Part shown: piece after piece, positions 52,989 to 60,944 of the stretch | How positions within the stretch are numbered: the first letter of the stretch is position 1 | How the letters are laid out: each line of letters begins with the position of its first letter | NCBI GenBank assembly: GCA_949297015.1 | Contig: CASFRF010000023.1 | Span: 47,293-111,292 of the forward strand | DNA: 64,000 nucleotides | From: an uncultured bacterium | GTDB lineage: Bacteria; Verrucomicrobiota; Lentisphaeria; Victivallales; Victivallaceae | Direction of reading: 5' to 3' | The notes under the pieces: generated by a model | The model's input: the letters and a program-made list of their open reading frames with translations, nothing else | The model's database searches: none | What the model was told of the DNA's origin: nothing | Made by a program: the position numbers and the translations under genes

Positions 52989-53786
52989 TCAGAACGAGTT
53001 CTCCGGGCCGGGGAAGGTTCCGTGTTTGACGTCGGCGACATATGCGGCGAGGGCCTGTTCCGTCAGCTTCCCCAGCTCGGCGTAGCGCCGGGCGTGTTTG
53101 GGGGTGAACTGCTGAAACAAACCCAGCACGTCGTGCCAGACCTGGACCTGCCCGTCGCAGCCGGGCCCGGCCCCGATGCCGATGGTCGGAATCGTCAGCG
53201 AGCGGGAGATGTCGGCTGCCAGCTCCGCCGGGACGCATTCGAGCACCAGGGCGAAGGCCCCGGCCTCCTCCAAGGCCCGGGCGTCGGCGCGCAGCCGTTC
53301 CGCCGCCTCCGGGCTGCGCCCTTGGACCCGATAGCCGCCGGCGGTGAGAATCCGCTGCGGCAGCAGCCCGGCGTGAGCCATGACGGGGATACCGGAATCG
53401 ACCAACCGGGCGACCAGCGGGGCAGTCTCCGCGCCGCCTTCGAGCTTGACCGCGTCGCTGAGCGCCTCCTGCAGGAAGCGTCCGGCGTTGCGCACCGTCT
53501 CCTCGGGGGAGATCTGGAAGGTCAGGAAGGGAAGGTCGGCCACCACAAAGGCGTCGGGTGCGCCGCGGCGGACCGCCTTGGCAAAGCACAGCGACTCCTC
53601 CAACGTCAGCGGCAGCGTATTGGGGTGGCCCAGCACGGTCATGGCCAGGGAGTCGCCGACCAGCAGCAGTTCCACGCCGGCGGCCGCGGCGAGCGCCGCC
53701 GCCGGGGCGTCGTAGGTGGTCAGCATGACTATTTTTTCGCCCTCTTCCTTCATTTTTCGGAAGTGGCTCACCGTCCATTTTTTCAT
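52989..53786 (-). CDS. panB: 3-methyl-2-oxobutanoate hydroxymethyltransferase
   Basis: This 265-residue enzyme is the first in the pantothenate pathway, transferring a hydroxymethyl group to ketoisovalerate. YDAPAAALAAAAGVELLLVG, VVADLPFLTF, MAHAGLLPQR and TIGIGAGPGCDGQVQVWHD are family marks. The start at 53786 gives the family's usual length. The gene heads a minus-strand run with the fucosidase and Bat-like genes. No panC or panD gene is in view. Confidence 0.94.
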   Translation of the reverse strand: MKKWTVSHFRKMKEEGEKIVMLTTYDAPAAALAAAAGVELLLVGDSLAMTVLGHPNTLPLTLEESLCFAKAVRRGAPDAFVVADLPFLTFQISPEETVRNAGRFLQEALSDAVKLEGGAETAPLVARLVDSGIPVMAHAGLLPQRILTAGGYRVQGRSPEAAERLRADARALEEAGAFALVLECVPAELAADISRSLTIPTIGIGAGPGCDGQVQVWHDVLGLFQQFTPKHARRYAELGKLTEQALAAYVADVKHGTFPGPENSF

Positions 53787-53857
53787 TCTCGAAATCCCCG
53801 CTTGATGATCTGTCCCCGGGTCGTTCGGCGCGGTCCCCCGGTTAACTGTTGCCATAC

Positions 53858-53886
53858 AAGATACATGTTGAACGTTTTTTTTGCAA
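53858..53886 (-). promoter_or_regulatory. Candidate promoter of the panB run
   Basis: On the minus strand TTGCAA (53886-53881) and TATCTT (53863-53858) are 17 bases apart, about 72 bases before the ATG. An A-run of eight lies across the -35 edge. The rest of the 273-base divergent region (53787-54059) holds a T-run near 53980 and the rnr promoter. Confidence 0.4.
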
Positions 53887-54008
53887 ATCAACTCCGGGAA
53901 AAAGTTCCGCCTCTCCTCGCGGAGGGGGGCGGAAGGCAGGGGCCCGGGGTGGCTCGGGGCGGAGGCGGAATCTGTGGTTTTTTTTTCTGCTACGCCGCCA
54001 ATGGCGGA

Positions 54009-54036
54009 TTGCATAATGTCATTTCCCGGCTATATT
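54009..54036 (+). promoter_or_regulatory. Promoter of rnr
   Basis: TTGCAT (54009-54014), a 16-base spacer and TATATT (54031-54036), about 23 bases before the ATG at 54060. Confidence 0.6.
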
Positions 54037-54059
54037 CTCCTTGACCGACAAGGAAGCTG

Positions 54060-56078
54060 ATGACAGAGGCGGTTTTTATGAAAAGAGATCGGAAAAAGCA
54101 TTTGGAACGGCTCGATCGGCGCCGGCGGGAACGGCGCGGCAGACGCTCGTCGGCCAGAGTTCAGGCGACGGTGCGCGGCATCGTCAGCATCACCTCCGCC
54201 GGGTTCGGCTTTGTCAAGCCCGAGGCGACCGGGGCGGAATCGCCGCCACCGGATATTTTTGTGCCGCCGCAGTTCCTGAACGGCGCGATGGACGGCGACG
54301 AGGTGCTGGTTTCGTTGCTGCCGCCGCGGCGGGAGGATGAAAATGCGGACCGGGGCCCGGCCGGACAGGTCGAGGAGGTGCTCCGGCGCGGACGCGAAAC
54401 GCTGGTCGGTGAAGTGCTGGCCGGGCGGCTGGTGCGCCCCTTGAGCAAACATTTCCCCGAAGACATTCCGCTGAAGAGCATGGCCAAAGGGGCGCAGCGC
54501 GGGGACTGGGTGGAGGTCCGGCTGCTGCATACGGACGACGGCGAGCCGCCGCAGGCGAAAATTCTGCGCCGGATCGGACGGGTCGGGGAGATCGCTTCCG
54601 ATCTCGACGCGGTGGCGGCTGAATTCGGACTGCTGCCGCCTTATACCGGGGAGGAGGAGGCCGCGGCGCTGGCGCTGCCGGAACGGGAGATCGCCCGGGA
54701 GGACCTGCGCGGACGCTTCACCGTGACCGTGGACCCCACCGACGCCAAGGACTTCGACGACGCGGTCAGTCTGGCGCCGGGCGCGCAGCCCGGAACCGTG
54801 GAAGTCGGCGTGCACATCTCCGACGTGGCGGCCTGGATCGCGCCCCGGACGGCGGCCGACCGGGGCGCGGCGGCGCGGGGCTTCAGCTGTTATCTGCCCG
54901 GGCGCACGCTGCCGATGCTGCCGAAGCAGCTGACCGCCCGGATCAGCCTCCGGGAGGGGGTGGATTCGCTCGCCCATACCGTGTTGCTGACGGTGGATCC
55001 CCGGAGCGGACAGGTGCTGGCCAGCCGCCGGATGCATTCGCGAATCCGGGTCGACCGGCGCTTGACCTATGCTGAGGTGCAGGAGTTTCTCGACAGCGGC
55101 CGGACTCCGGCCGAATGGAGTCCCGAACTGGCCACCGCGGTGGGGCGACTGGTCGAGGTCACGCGCGCCATGCGCCGCAACCGGGCCCGGACCGAGGAGT
55201 TCATCGAGTTGTCGGTGCCGGAAATCCGGGTACTGTGCGATGAAAAGAACAACACCATCGACGGCCTGGTCCGGAAGAATCAGCGCGAGGCCGATTTTCT
55301 GGTTGAAGAGTGTATGCTCGCCGCCAACTCGGCGGTCGGCAACGAACTGGTGGAAAAGGGGATCGCCGGAATTTTCCGGGTCCATCCCGAACCCGATCCG
55401 GAGAAGATCGAAGAGCTGCGCGGCGTGCTCGCCGACTCCTTCGGGCTCGCCTCCGGGGATCTGCTCAACCGCACGGTCTGCAACGCCTTTCTGAAGGCGC
55501 TGCCCGACGATCCGCGGCGGCCGGTGATTATGAGTTTGTTCATGCGCTCGCTGCCCCGCGCCGGTTACGCCGCCAAACCGGAGCTCCATTACGGGCTGGG
55601 CAAAGTGCGTTACGCCCACTTCACCAGTCCGATCCGGCGTTACGCCGATCTGCTGGTCCATCAGCAGCTCTGGAACTTCGACCGGAAGACCCGGTTGCGC
55701 GCGGGCCGGTCGCTGGAGTCGGTGGCGCTGCGCCTCTGCGAACAGGAGGAGATTGCGGACAGCGCCTTTTTTGCCGCCAACGACCGGTTGAAGCTCCGCT
55801 ATCTGGAACTGCAGCTGGGGTCGGATCCGGAGCGTTTTTACGAGGGCGTGATCGCCAAGGTGTTCCGGAACGGGTTTCAGGTCGACATTGCGGAGCTCGG
55901 AATCTACGGCATGGTGGCGATCGACGATTTGCCCGGAAACTTCGAGCGGATCGGCGACGAACTGCGCCAGACCCGGGGGCGCCGGGTCTACCGTTGCGGC
56001 GACTACGTCTATTTGAAACTTTCACAGATCGATTTCGCCCGGGGCAGTGCGCTGTTCCGGCCGGCGGGGCAGGCATGA
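54060..56078 (+). CDS. rnr: Ribonuclease R
   Basis: This 672-residue 3'-5' exoribonuclease has cold-shock-like domains (about 30-190), an RNB catalytic domain with DPTDAKDFDDA (the Mg-binding Asp residues), and a C-terminal S1 domain (about 585-665). The middle of the RNB domain includes HFTSPIRRYADLLVHQ. It degrades structured RNA. AAGGAAG before the ATG at 54060 supports the start. The basic N-terminus (KRDRKKHLERLDRRRRERRG) may bind RNA. Its stop overlaps folB by 4 bases. Confidence 0.94.
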   Translation: MTEAVFMKRDRKKHLERLDRRRRERRGRRSSARVQATVRGIVSITSAGFGFVKPEATGAESPPPDIFVPPQFLNGAMDGDEVLVSLLPPRREDENADRGPAGQVEEVLRRGRETLVGEVLAGRLVRPLSKHFPEDIPLKSMAKGAQRGDWVEVRLLHTDDGEPPQAKILRRIGRVGEIASDLDAVAAEFGLLPPYTGEEEAAALALPEREIAREDLRGRFTVTVDPTDAKDFDDAVSLAPGAQPGTVEVGVHISDVAAWIAPRTAADRGAAARGFSCYLPGRTLPMLPKQLTARISLREGVDSLAHTVLLTVDPRSGQVLASRRMHSRIRVDRRLTYAEVQEFLDSGRTPAEWSPELATAVGRLVEVTRAMRRNRARTEEFIELSVPEIRVLCDEKNNTIDGLVRKNQREADFLVEECMLAANSAVGNELVEKGIAGIFRVHPEPDPEKIEELRGVLADSFGLASGDLLNRTVCNAFLKALPDDPRRPVIMSLFMRSLPRAGYAAKPELHYGLGKVRYAHFTSPIRRYADLLVHQQLWNFDRKTRLRAGRSLESVALRLCEQEEIADSAFFAANDRLKLRYLELQLGSDPERFYEGVIAKVFRNGFQVDIAELGIYGMVAIDDLPGNFERIGDELRQTRGRRVYRCGDYVYLKLSQIDFARGSALFRPAGQA

Positions 56079-56428
56079 TGGACTTGATTCGGATTCGAGG
56101 TCTCCGGGTGCCGGTGGTGATCGGAACCCGGCCGGAGGAGCGGCTGGCGCGGCAGACGGTGGAGATCGAGCTGGAACTCGGGTGTGATCTGGCTGCCGCC
56201 GGAGCCAGCGACGACCTGCGCGATGCCCCCGATTACTCCGAGATTGAGCGCGGAGTCTATCGGCTGGCGGCGGAGTCGAAGTTTCAGTTGTTGGAGAAAC
56301 TGGCCACGGCGGTGGCGGAGTACGCATTGTCCTTTCCGGCGGTGCGGCGCTGCCGCGTGGCGCTGGAAAAACCGGGCGCGGCCCGTTACGCCCGGAGTAT
56401 CGGCATTGAGATGGTACGGGAGAAGTAA
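56075..56428 (+). CDS. folB: Dihydroneopterin aldolase
   Basis: This 117-residue folate enzyme cleaves dihydroneopterin. The family pattern is seen in IRGLRVPVVIGTRPEERLA, the conserved DYSEIERGVY segment, KFQLLEKLATAVAEY and VALEKPGAARYA. The ATG is within ATGA, overlapping the rnr stop. It is short, but full length for FolB. Confidence 0.88.
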   Translation: MMDLIRIRGLRVPVVIGTRPEERLARQTVEIELELGCDLAAAGASDDLRDAPDYSEIERGVYRLAAESKFQLLEKLATAVAEYALSFPAVRRCRVALEKPGAARYARSIGIEMVREK

Positions 56429-56440
56429 GGAGCTGCGGCG

Positions 56441-56998
56441 ATGGAATATCGACAGGAGTTGTTGGAGATCCCCTTTGAGGAGTTTGCGCCGGAGGTGTGC
56501 CGGCTGTGGAGCGAGGATTGGCTGTTGTTGACGACCGGGGATTTCCGGACCGGCCGGTACAATACCATGACCGTGGGCTGGGGCATGTTCGGCGTGATGT
56601 GGGGGCGTCCGGCGGCGCTGGTGGTGGTGCGGCCGCAGCGGTTTTCGGCGCCGCTGCTGGCGGATGGGGACAGCTTTACGCTGACCGCGCTCGGGCCGGA
56701 GTACCGCGAGGCGCTGAAGTATTGCGGTTCCCACTCCGGGCGGGAGGGCGACAAGTTCGCCGCCTGCGGTCTGACCCCGATGGAGGCGCAGAAGGTCGCG
56801 GCTCCGGTGATCGCCGAAGCGGAGCTCTCGATCGAGTGCCGGGTGCTCTACGCGGACGCCTTCCGCGCGAAGAACTTTCGGGCCAAGAAGATCATTGCCG
56901 AGACCTATCGCGACGGCGATTTTCACCAGACCTTCTGCGGCGAGATTCTGAAGATTCGCGGCTTGGACCGTTACCGGAGCGTCCGGCGTCATGCGTGA
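56441..56998 (+). CDS. Flavin reductase-like FMN-binding protein
   Basis: This 185-residue protein has the split beta-barrel of flavin reductases (WLLLTTGDFRTGRYNTMTVG, then WGRPAALVVVRPQRFSAPLL). It probably binds FMN and may use NAD(P)H. No partner oxygenase is nearby, and in anaerobes such proteins are often of unknown use. AAGGAG precedes the ATG by 8-9 bases. It overlaps the next gene by 8 bases. Confidence 0.82.
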   Translation: MEYRQELLEIPFEEFAPEVCRLWSEDWLLLTTGDFRTGRYNTMTVGWGMFGVMWGRPAALVVVRPQRFSAPLLADGDSFTLTALGPEYREALKYCGSHSGREGDKFAACGLTPMEAQKVAAPVIAEAELSIECRVLYADAFRAKNFRAKKIIAETYRDGDFHQTFCGEILKIRGLDRYRSVRRHA

Positions 56999-57806
56999 GT
57001 TTCTGAAGCTGACCAGTTTCCACAACGAGGCGGTCAAGCACGCCATCCGGCTCCGCGACCGGCGCGACCGCGAGCGCGAACAGCTGACGGTGCTCGAAGG
57101 CTATCGCGAACTGACCCGCGCCCGGGAGTACGGCATGGAGCTGACCGAGTGCTTCTTCGCCCCCGAGCTGTTCCTCGGCGAAAACGAGTTCCCGCTGCTG
57201 CACCGGCTGGCCGACGAGGGAATCCGGGTGGTCGAGGTGACCCCCGCCATCCTGACCCGCATGGCCTACCGGGATCGGCCCGAAGGGTTGATCGCCATCG
57301 CCCGGATGCGCCGCCATACGCTGGCGGAGCTGCCGCGCAAACCCAACGGCCTCTATCTGGTGGCCGAAGCGGTGGAAAAACCGGGGAATCTGGGCAGCAT
57401 TCTGCGCAGCGCCGACGCCGCCGGGGTGAACGGGCTGATCATCTGCAACCGCGGGACCGATTTGTACAATCCCAACGTGATCCGGGCCAGCACCGGCGCG
57501 CTCTTTTCGGTGCCGCTGGCCGAGTGCTCCGGCGAGGAGGCCATGGCCTGGCTGCGCGAACTGGGAATCGCCACGCTGGCGGCGACCCCGCACACCGACC
57601 AGCTCTACACCGATTGCGATCTGACCCGGGGCGTGGCGGTGGTGGTCGGGACCGAGCAGTACGGACTTTCCGAGTTCTGGATGAGTCAGGCCGATCTGCA
57701 GATCCGGATCCCGATGCTGGGGCGGATCGATTCGCTGAACGTGGCCACCGCGACCACCATTCTGCTGTACGAGGCGGCGCGCCAGCGGCAGTGGCGCACG
57801 GTTTGA
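56991..57806 (+). CDS. TrmH/SpoU-family RNA 2'-O-methyltransferase
   Basis: This is a 271-residue protein. An N-terminal substrate-binding domain (about 1-105) precedes the knotted SPOUT domain. Motif 1 is VEKPGNLGSILRSADAAG, motif 2 is VVVGTEQYGLSEFW and motif 3 is SLNVATATTILLYEAARQR. It methylates the ribose of rRNA or tRNA using SAM; the target nucleotide is unknown. Confidence 0.9.
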   Translation: MREFLKLTSFHNEAVKHAIRLRDRRDREREQLTVLEGYRELTRAREYGMELTECFFAPELFLGENEFPLLHRLADEGIRVVEVTPAILTRMAYRDRPEGLIAIARMRRHTLAELPRKPNGLYLVAEAVEKPGNLGSILRSADAAGVNGLIICNRGTDLYNPNVIRASTGALFSVPLAECSGEEAMAWLRELGIATLAATPHTDQLYTDCDLTRGVAVVVGTEQYGLSEFWMSQADLQIRIPMLGRIDSLNVATATTILLYEAARQRQWRTV

Positions 57807-57831
57807 GTCGTTCGGAAGGAGGGCGATCAGG

Positions 57832-59244
57832 ATGCTGGAACGTTCCACGCCGGAGGCGGAGGGCCTCTCCTCGGAGGCGGTTCTGGGCTGGCTGGAGGAG
57901 GTGAAGAAACTCGACAGTCTGCACAGCTTCCAGCTGCTGCGGCACCGTCGGGTGGTGGCGGAGGGCTGGTGGCAGCCCTACAACCCGGAAACCCCCCATG
58001 CGCTGTTCTCTTTGAGCAAGAGCTTCACCTCGCTGGCGATCGGGTTCGCCCGGGCGGAGGGCAAACTCCGCCTCTCCGACCGCCTGATCGACTACTTCCC
58101 CGACCTGCTGCCGGAGACACTGGACCCCCGATTCCGGAGCTTGGAACTGCGCCACCTGCTGATGATGGCCACCGGCCATCGGGAGTGCGCGCTCGAAGCG
58201 ATGTGCCGCGCCGGAGACGGAAACTGGGCGGCCGGGTTTTTCCGGACCGGTCTGGCGTACGAACCGGGCAGCCGGTTCTGTTACAACTCCGCGGCCACCT
58301 ATATGCTCAGCGCGGTGCTGCAACGCGCGGTCGGCGTCGGGCTGGTGGCCTATCTCGGCCCCCGGCTGCTCGACCCTCTGGGCATCCGGAGCCGGGCGTG
58401 GGAACGCTGCCCGCGGGGGATTGAAACCGGCGGCTGGGGGTACGCCTTGACCACCTGCGAAATCGGCCGCTTCGCCCAGCTGCTGCTGGACGGTGGACGC
58501 TGGGAGGGGCGGCAGCTGGTGCCGGCCGACTATCTGGCCGAGGCGACTTCGCGCCGGATCGCCAACGACGGCACGCTGGACTGGGGGCAGGGGTATGGGT
58601 ATCAGTTCTGGCGTTCGCAACACGGGGCATTCCGGGGCGACGGCGCGTTCGGCCAGTTCGCGCTGGTGTTGCCGGAGCAGGATGCGGCGCTGGCGATCAC
58701 CGCCGGACTGCACAACCTGCAGAATGTGCTGAATCTGGTCTGGGAGCGGCTGTTGCCGGCGTTCGGTCCGGCGCCGCTGCCGCCGAATCCCGGAGCCGTG
58801 GCGCGGCTGGAGCGGGCGACGGCGGAGCTGGCGCTGCCGCTGGCGGGGGGCGAATTCCGTCGCGGCTGCGACGGACGCTATCAGCTGGCCGCCAATCCGC
58901 TGGGGTTCCGCACTGCGGAGTTCGTGTTCGAGCCCGACGGCTGCCGCCTGGCCCTGAACGGGGAGTTTCTGCGGGCGGGGTTCGGCCACCGTTGCGACAA
59001 CCGCATCCGCTGGGAGGCGTCGGAGCCGCGCCCGGCGGCCGCCAGCGCCGGGTGGACCGGCGCCTCCACGCTGGAGCTGGAGATCTCCTTCTATTCCACC
59101 CCGTTCAATGTGCGGCTGGTGTGCGAGTTCGATCGGGATCGCCTCAGTTTGCGCCGCCGGAGCAACCTCCTGTTCCGGAGTCCGGAGTGGCCGGAACTGA
59201 TCGGCTGGCGGAGCCCTGAAACGGCGTCCGCGCCGGAGCGCTAG
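57832..59244 (+). CDS. Serine hydrolase of the beta-lactamase/penicillin-binding class C family
   Basis: This 470-residue protein has no signal peptide. S-L-S-K (Ser60, Lys63) is the SxxK catalytic motif, and FCYNSAATYM supplies the Tyr motif. The C-terminal 130 residues (after about 330) form an extra beta-rich domain. Cytoplasmic relatives act as esterases or peptidases; there is no evidence for beta-lactam resistance. GGAAGGAGG lies upstream of the ATG. The next gene begins 6 bases after its stop. Confidence 0.82.
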   Translation: MLERSTPEAEGLSSEAVLGWLEEVKKLDSLHSFQLLRHRRVVAEGWWQPYNPETPHALFSLSKSFTSLAIGFARAEGKLRLSDRLIDYFPDLLPETLDPRFRSLELRHLLMMATGHRECALEAMCRAGDGNWAAGFFRTGLAYEPGSRFCYNSAATYMLSAVLQRAVGVGLVAYLGPRLLDPLGIRSRAWERCPRGIETGGWGYALTTCEIGRFAQLLLDGGRWEGRQLVPADYLAEATSRRIANDGTLDWGQGYGYQFWRSQHGAFRGDGAFGQFALVLPEQDAALAITAGLHNLQNVLNLVWERLLPAFGPAPLPPNPGAVARLERATAELALPLAGGEFRRGCDGRYQLAANPLGFRTAEFVFEPDGCRLALNGEFLRAGFGHRCDNRIRWEASEPRPAAASAGWTGASTLELEISFYSTPFNVRLVCEFDRDRLSLRRRSNLLFRSPEWPELIGWRSPETASAPER

Positions 59245-59250
59245 CCGGAG

Positions 59251-60066
59251 ATGAGCGCGGAGACGGTGCGTCATTACGGCGCAGGCCCGTATCGGGTCGC
59301 GGTAATTCACGGCGGGCCCGGCGCGCCCGGTTCAGCCTCCGGTCTGGCCCGGGGCCTCTGCCGGTGGTGCGGCGTACTGGAGCCGTTGCAGACGCGGCAG
59401 TCCGTGGCGGAGCTGGTGGCGGAGCTGGCCCGGCAGCTCGACCCGTATGCGCCGGTGACGCTGATCGGACACTCCTGGGGAGCCTGGCTGGCGGTGTTGA
59501 CGGCGGTCCGCTTCCCAGAGCTGGTCTCCGGCTTGATCCTGATCGGCTGTCCGCCGCTGGAGGAGCGCTATGTCCCCGCCATCGAACGCTGCCGCCGGGC
59601 CCGGTTGCAACCCGCCGAGCGGGCGCGGTATCTGGCGCTGCAACGGCAACTGGCGACTGCCGGAACCGGTCCGGAGTGCGAGGCGGCGCTGGCCGAATTC
59701 GGCGCCTGGTGCGGGCGGCTCGACTCCTTCCAGCCGCTCCCGGCGGAGCCGGAGGAGCCGGTGGCCGTGTCGCCGATGGATCATATCCGGATCTGGGCCG
59801 AGGCCGCGGAGCTGCGCCGGAGCGGCGCCTTGCTGGACACCTTCTGCCGCTGGCGCGGACCGTTGACGGTGATGCACGGGACCTGGGATCCGCATCCGGC
59901 GCCGGGCGTCACCGCGCCGCTGCTCCGGCGTGGAGTGGCGTTTTCGTTCCGGCTGCTGCCCCGTTGCGGCCATACGCCGTGGTGTGAAGCGCTGGCGCGG
60001 GATAGCCTCTTTTCGCTGCTGCGCCGGGAGCTCGGGGGGGAGGTCGCCACGTCGGAGCGGGCGTGA
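59251..60066 (+). CDS. Alpha/beta hydrolase (prolyl iminopeptidase-like, S33)
   Basis: This is a 271-residue protein. The N-terminal HGGPG motif (residues 20-24) is the oxyanion loop of the prolyl aminopeptidase group. GHSWG carries the nucleophile Ser75, and Asp in HGTWDPHPAPG and His in RCGHTPW complete the triad. The cap region is short. It is probably co-transcribed with the serine hydrolase. The substrate is unknown. Confidence 0.8.
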   Translation: MSAETVRHYGAGPYRVAVIHGGPGAPGSASGLARGLCRWCGVLEPLQTRQSVAELVAELARQLDPYAPVTLIGHSWGAWLAVLTAVRFPELVSGLILIGCPPLEERYVPAIERCRRARLQPAERARYLALQRQLATAGTGPECEAALAEFGAWCGRLDSFQPLPAEPEEPVAVSPMDHIRIWAEAAELRRSGALLDTFCRWRGPLTVMHGTWDPHPAPGVTAPLLRRGVAFSFRLLPRCGHTPWCEALARDSLFSLLRRELGGEVATSERA

Positions 60067-60067
60067 A

Positions 60068-60577
60068 TCACGCTTCGGGGGCGGGCGCCAAGAGCTCGTC
60101 GTAAAACCGGCGGTCGGTGGCGGGGTAGCAGCAGAAGATCACCTCTTCCGGCAGAGGCCCGGACCAGTGACGGACGGTTTCGACGGCGATGGCCGCTGCA
60201 GCCGCCTTGGGGTAGCCGTAGACGCCGGTGGAAATCCCGGGGAAGGCGAGGCTCCGGCAGCCGTAGCGGGCGGCGAGGGTCAGCGCCTGGAAGTAGCAGC
60301 TCCGGAGCAGTTCCGGTTCGCCCGAGCGGCCGCCGTGCCAGACCGGTCCCGGGGTGTGGATGACCCAGCGGGCGGGGAGTCGGAAGCCCGGCGTGATCCG
60401 GGCCTCGCCGGGGGGGCAGCCGCCGAACTTCCGGCAGGCCTCCAGCAATTCCGGTCCGGCGGCGCGGTGAATGGCGCCGTCCACCCCGCCGCCGCCCAGC
60501 AGCGAGCAGTTGGCGGCGTTGACGATGGCGTCGACGCACAGCGTGGTCAGATCGGCGCAGCAGATCGAAATTTTCAT
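60068..60577 (-). CDS. Macro-domain protein (ADP-ribose-binding)
   Basis: This 169-residue protein has the macro fold: VDAIVNAANCSLLGGGGVDG at the N-terminus (Asn-Ala-Ala-Asn plus the Gly-rich loop), IHTPGPVWHGG, and FPGISTGVYGYPKAAAAAIA at the C-terminus. Relatives deacetylate O-acetyl-ADP-ribose or remove ADP-ribose from proteins. It overlaps the small membrane gene by 4 bases and stops 1 base from the convergent hydrolase gene. Confidence 0.92.
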   Translation of the reverse strand: MKISICCADLTTLCVDAIVNAANCSLLGGGGVDGAIHRAAGPELLEACRKFGGCPPGEARITPGFRLPARWVIHTPGPVWHGGRSGEPELLRSCYFQALTLAARYGCRSLAFPGISTGVYGYPKAAAAAIAVETVRHWSGPLPEEVIFCCYPATDRRFYDELLAPAPEA

Positions 60578-60819
60578 GAGTGCGAATTCCGGTTGGGGTG
60601 GTCGAATTCGGATTGCGGCGTGCGGTCGAAGAGGTTGTGCGGGGCCTTGTCGGCGATAAAGACCAGCACCAGCCCGATCCAGCCCAGCACCAGCCCGACC
60701 AAAAGGGCGTAAAGCTGCCACTTCCGGGAGCGGCCACGGCTGAGCGGCAGCGTCAGCACCGCCGGGATGACGAAGAACAGGATCAGCGCTCCCCAGATTT
60801 GCGAGGGCTCAAGATTCAT
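60574..60819 (-). CDS. Small two-helix membrane protein
   Basis: This is an 81-residue protein with two membrane helices (WGALILFFVIPAVLTLPL and LYALLVGLVLGWIGLVLVFI) separated by a short Arg-rich loop. The C-terminus (FDRTPQSEFDHPNRNSHS) is polar. No family is assigned. The start at 60819 is preferred; an in-frame ATG at 60837 has no ribosome site. The macro-domain gene follows with a 4-base overlap, which suggests they are made together. Confidence 0.65.
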   Translation of the reverse strand: MNLEPSQIWGALILFFVIPAVLTLPLSRGRSRKWQLYALLVGLVLGWIGLVLVFIADKAPHNLFDRTPQSEFDHPNRNSHS

Positions 60820-60854
60820 GGTGACGTCTCTTTCCATCGTTCGGTTTACGGAAC

Positions 60855-60882
60855 ACCATAGCTGAAAATCGGGAAAATGCAA
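60855..60882 (-). promoter_or_regulatory. Promoter of the membrane protein/macro-domain operon
   Basis: On the minus strand TTGCAT (60882-60877), a 16-base spacer and TATGGT (60860-60855) stand about 36 bases before the ATG at 60819. Confidence 0.5.
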
Positions 60883-60944
60883 CCCTCCGGCCGGTTTTTT
60901 TCGCGAGGGAACGGCGGCCGGTCCGACCGCCGCCCCCGCCGGGA

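Noticed and set aside
57832..59244. Beta-lactamase
   Set aside because: SxxK fits, but there is no signal peptide and the extra C-terminal domain points to an esterase or peptidase.
60896..60944. Terminator after the AsmA-like gene
   Set aside because: An inverted repeat is present, but on the minus strand it is followed by an A-run, not T.
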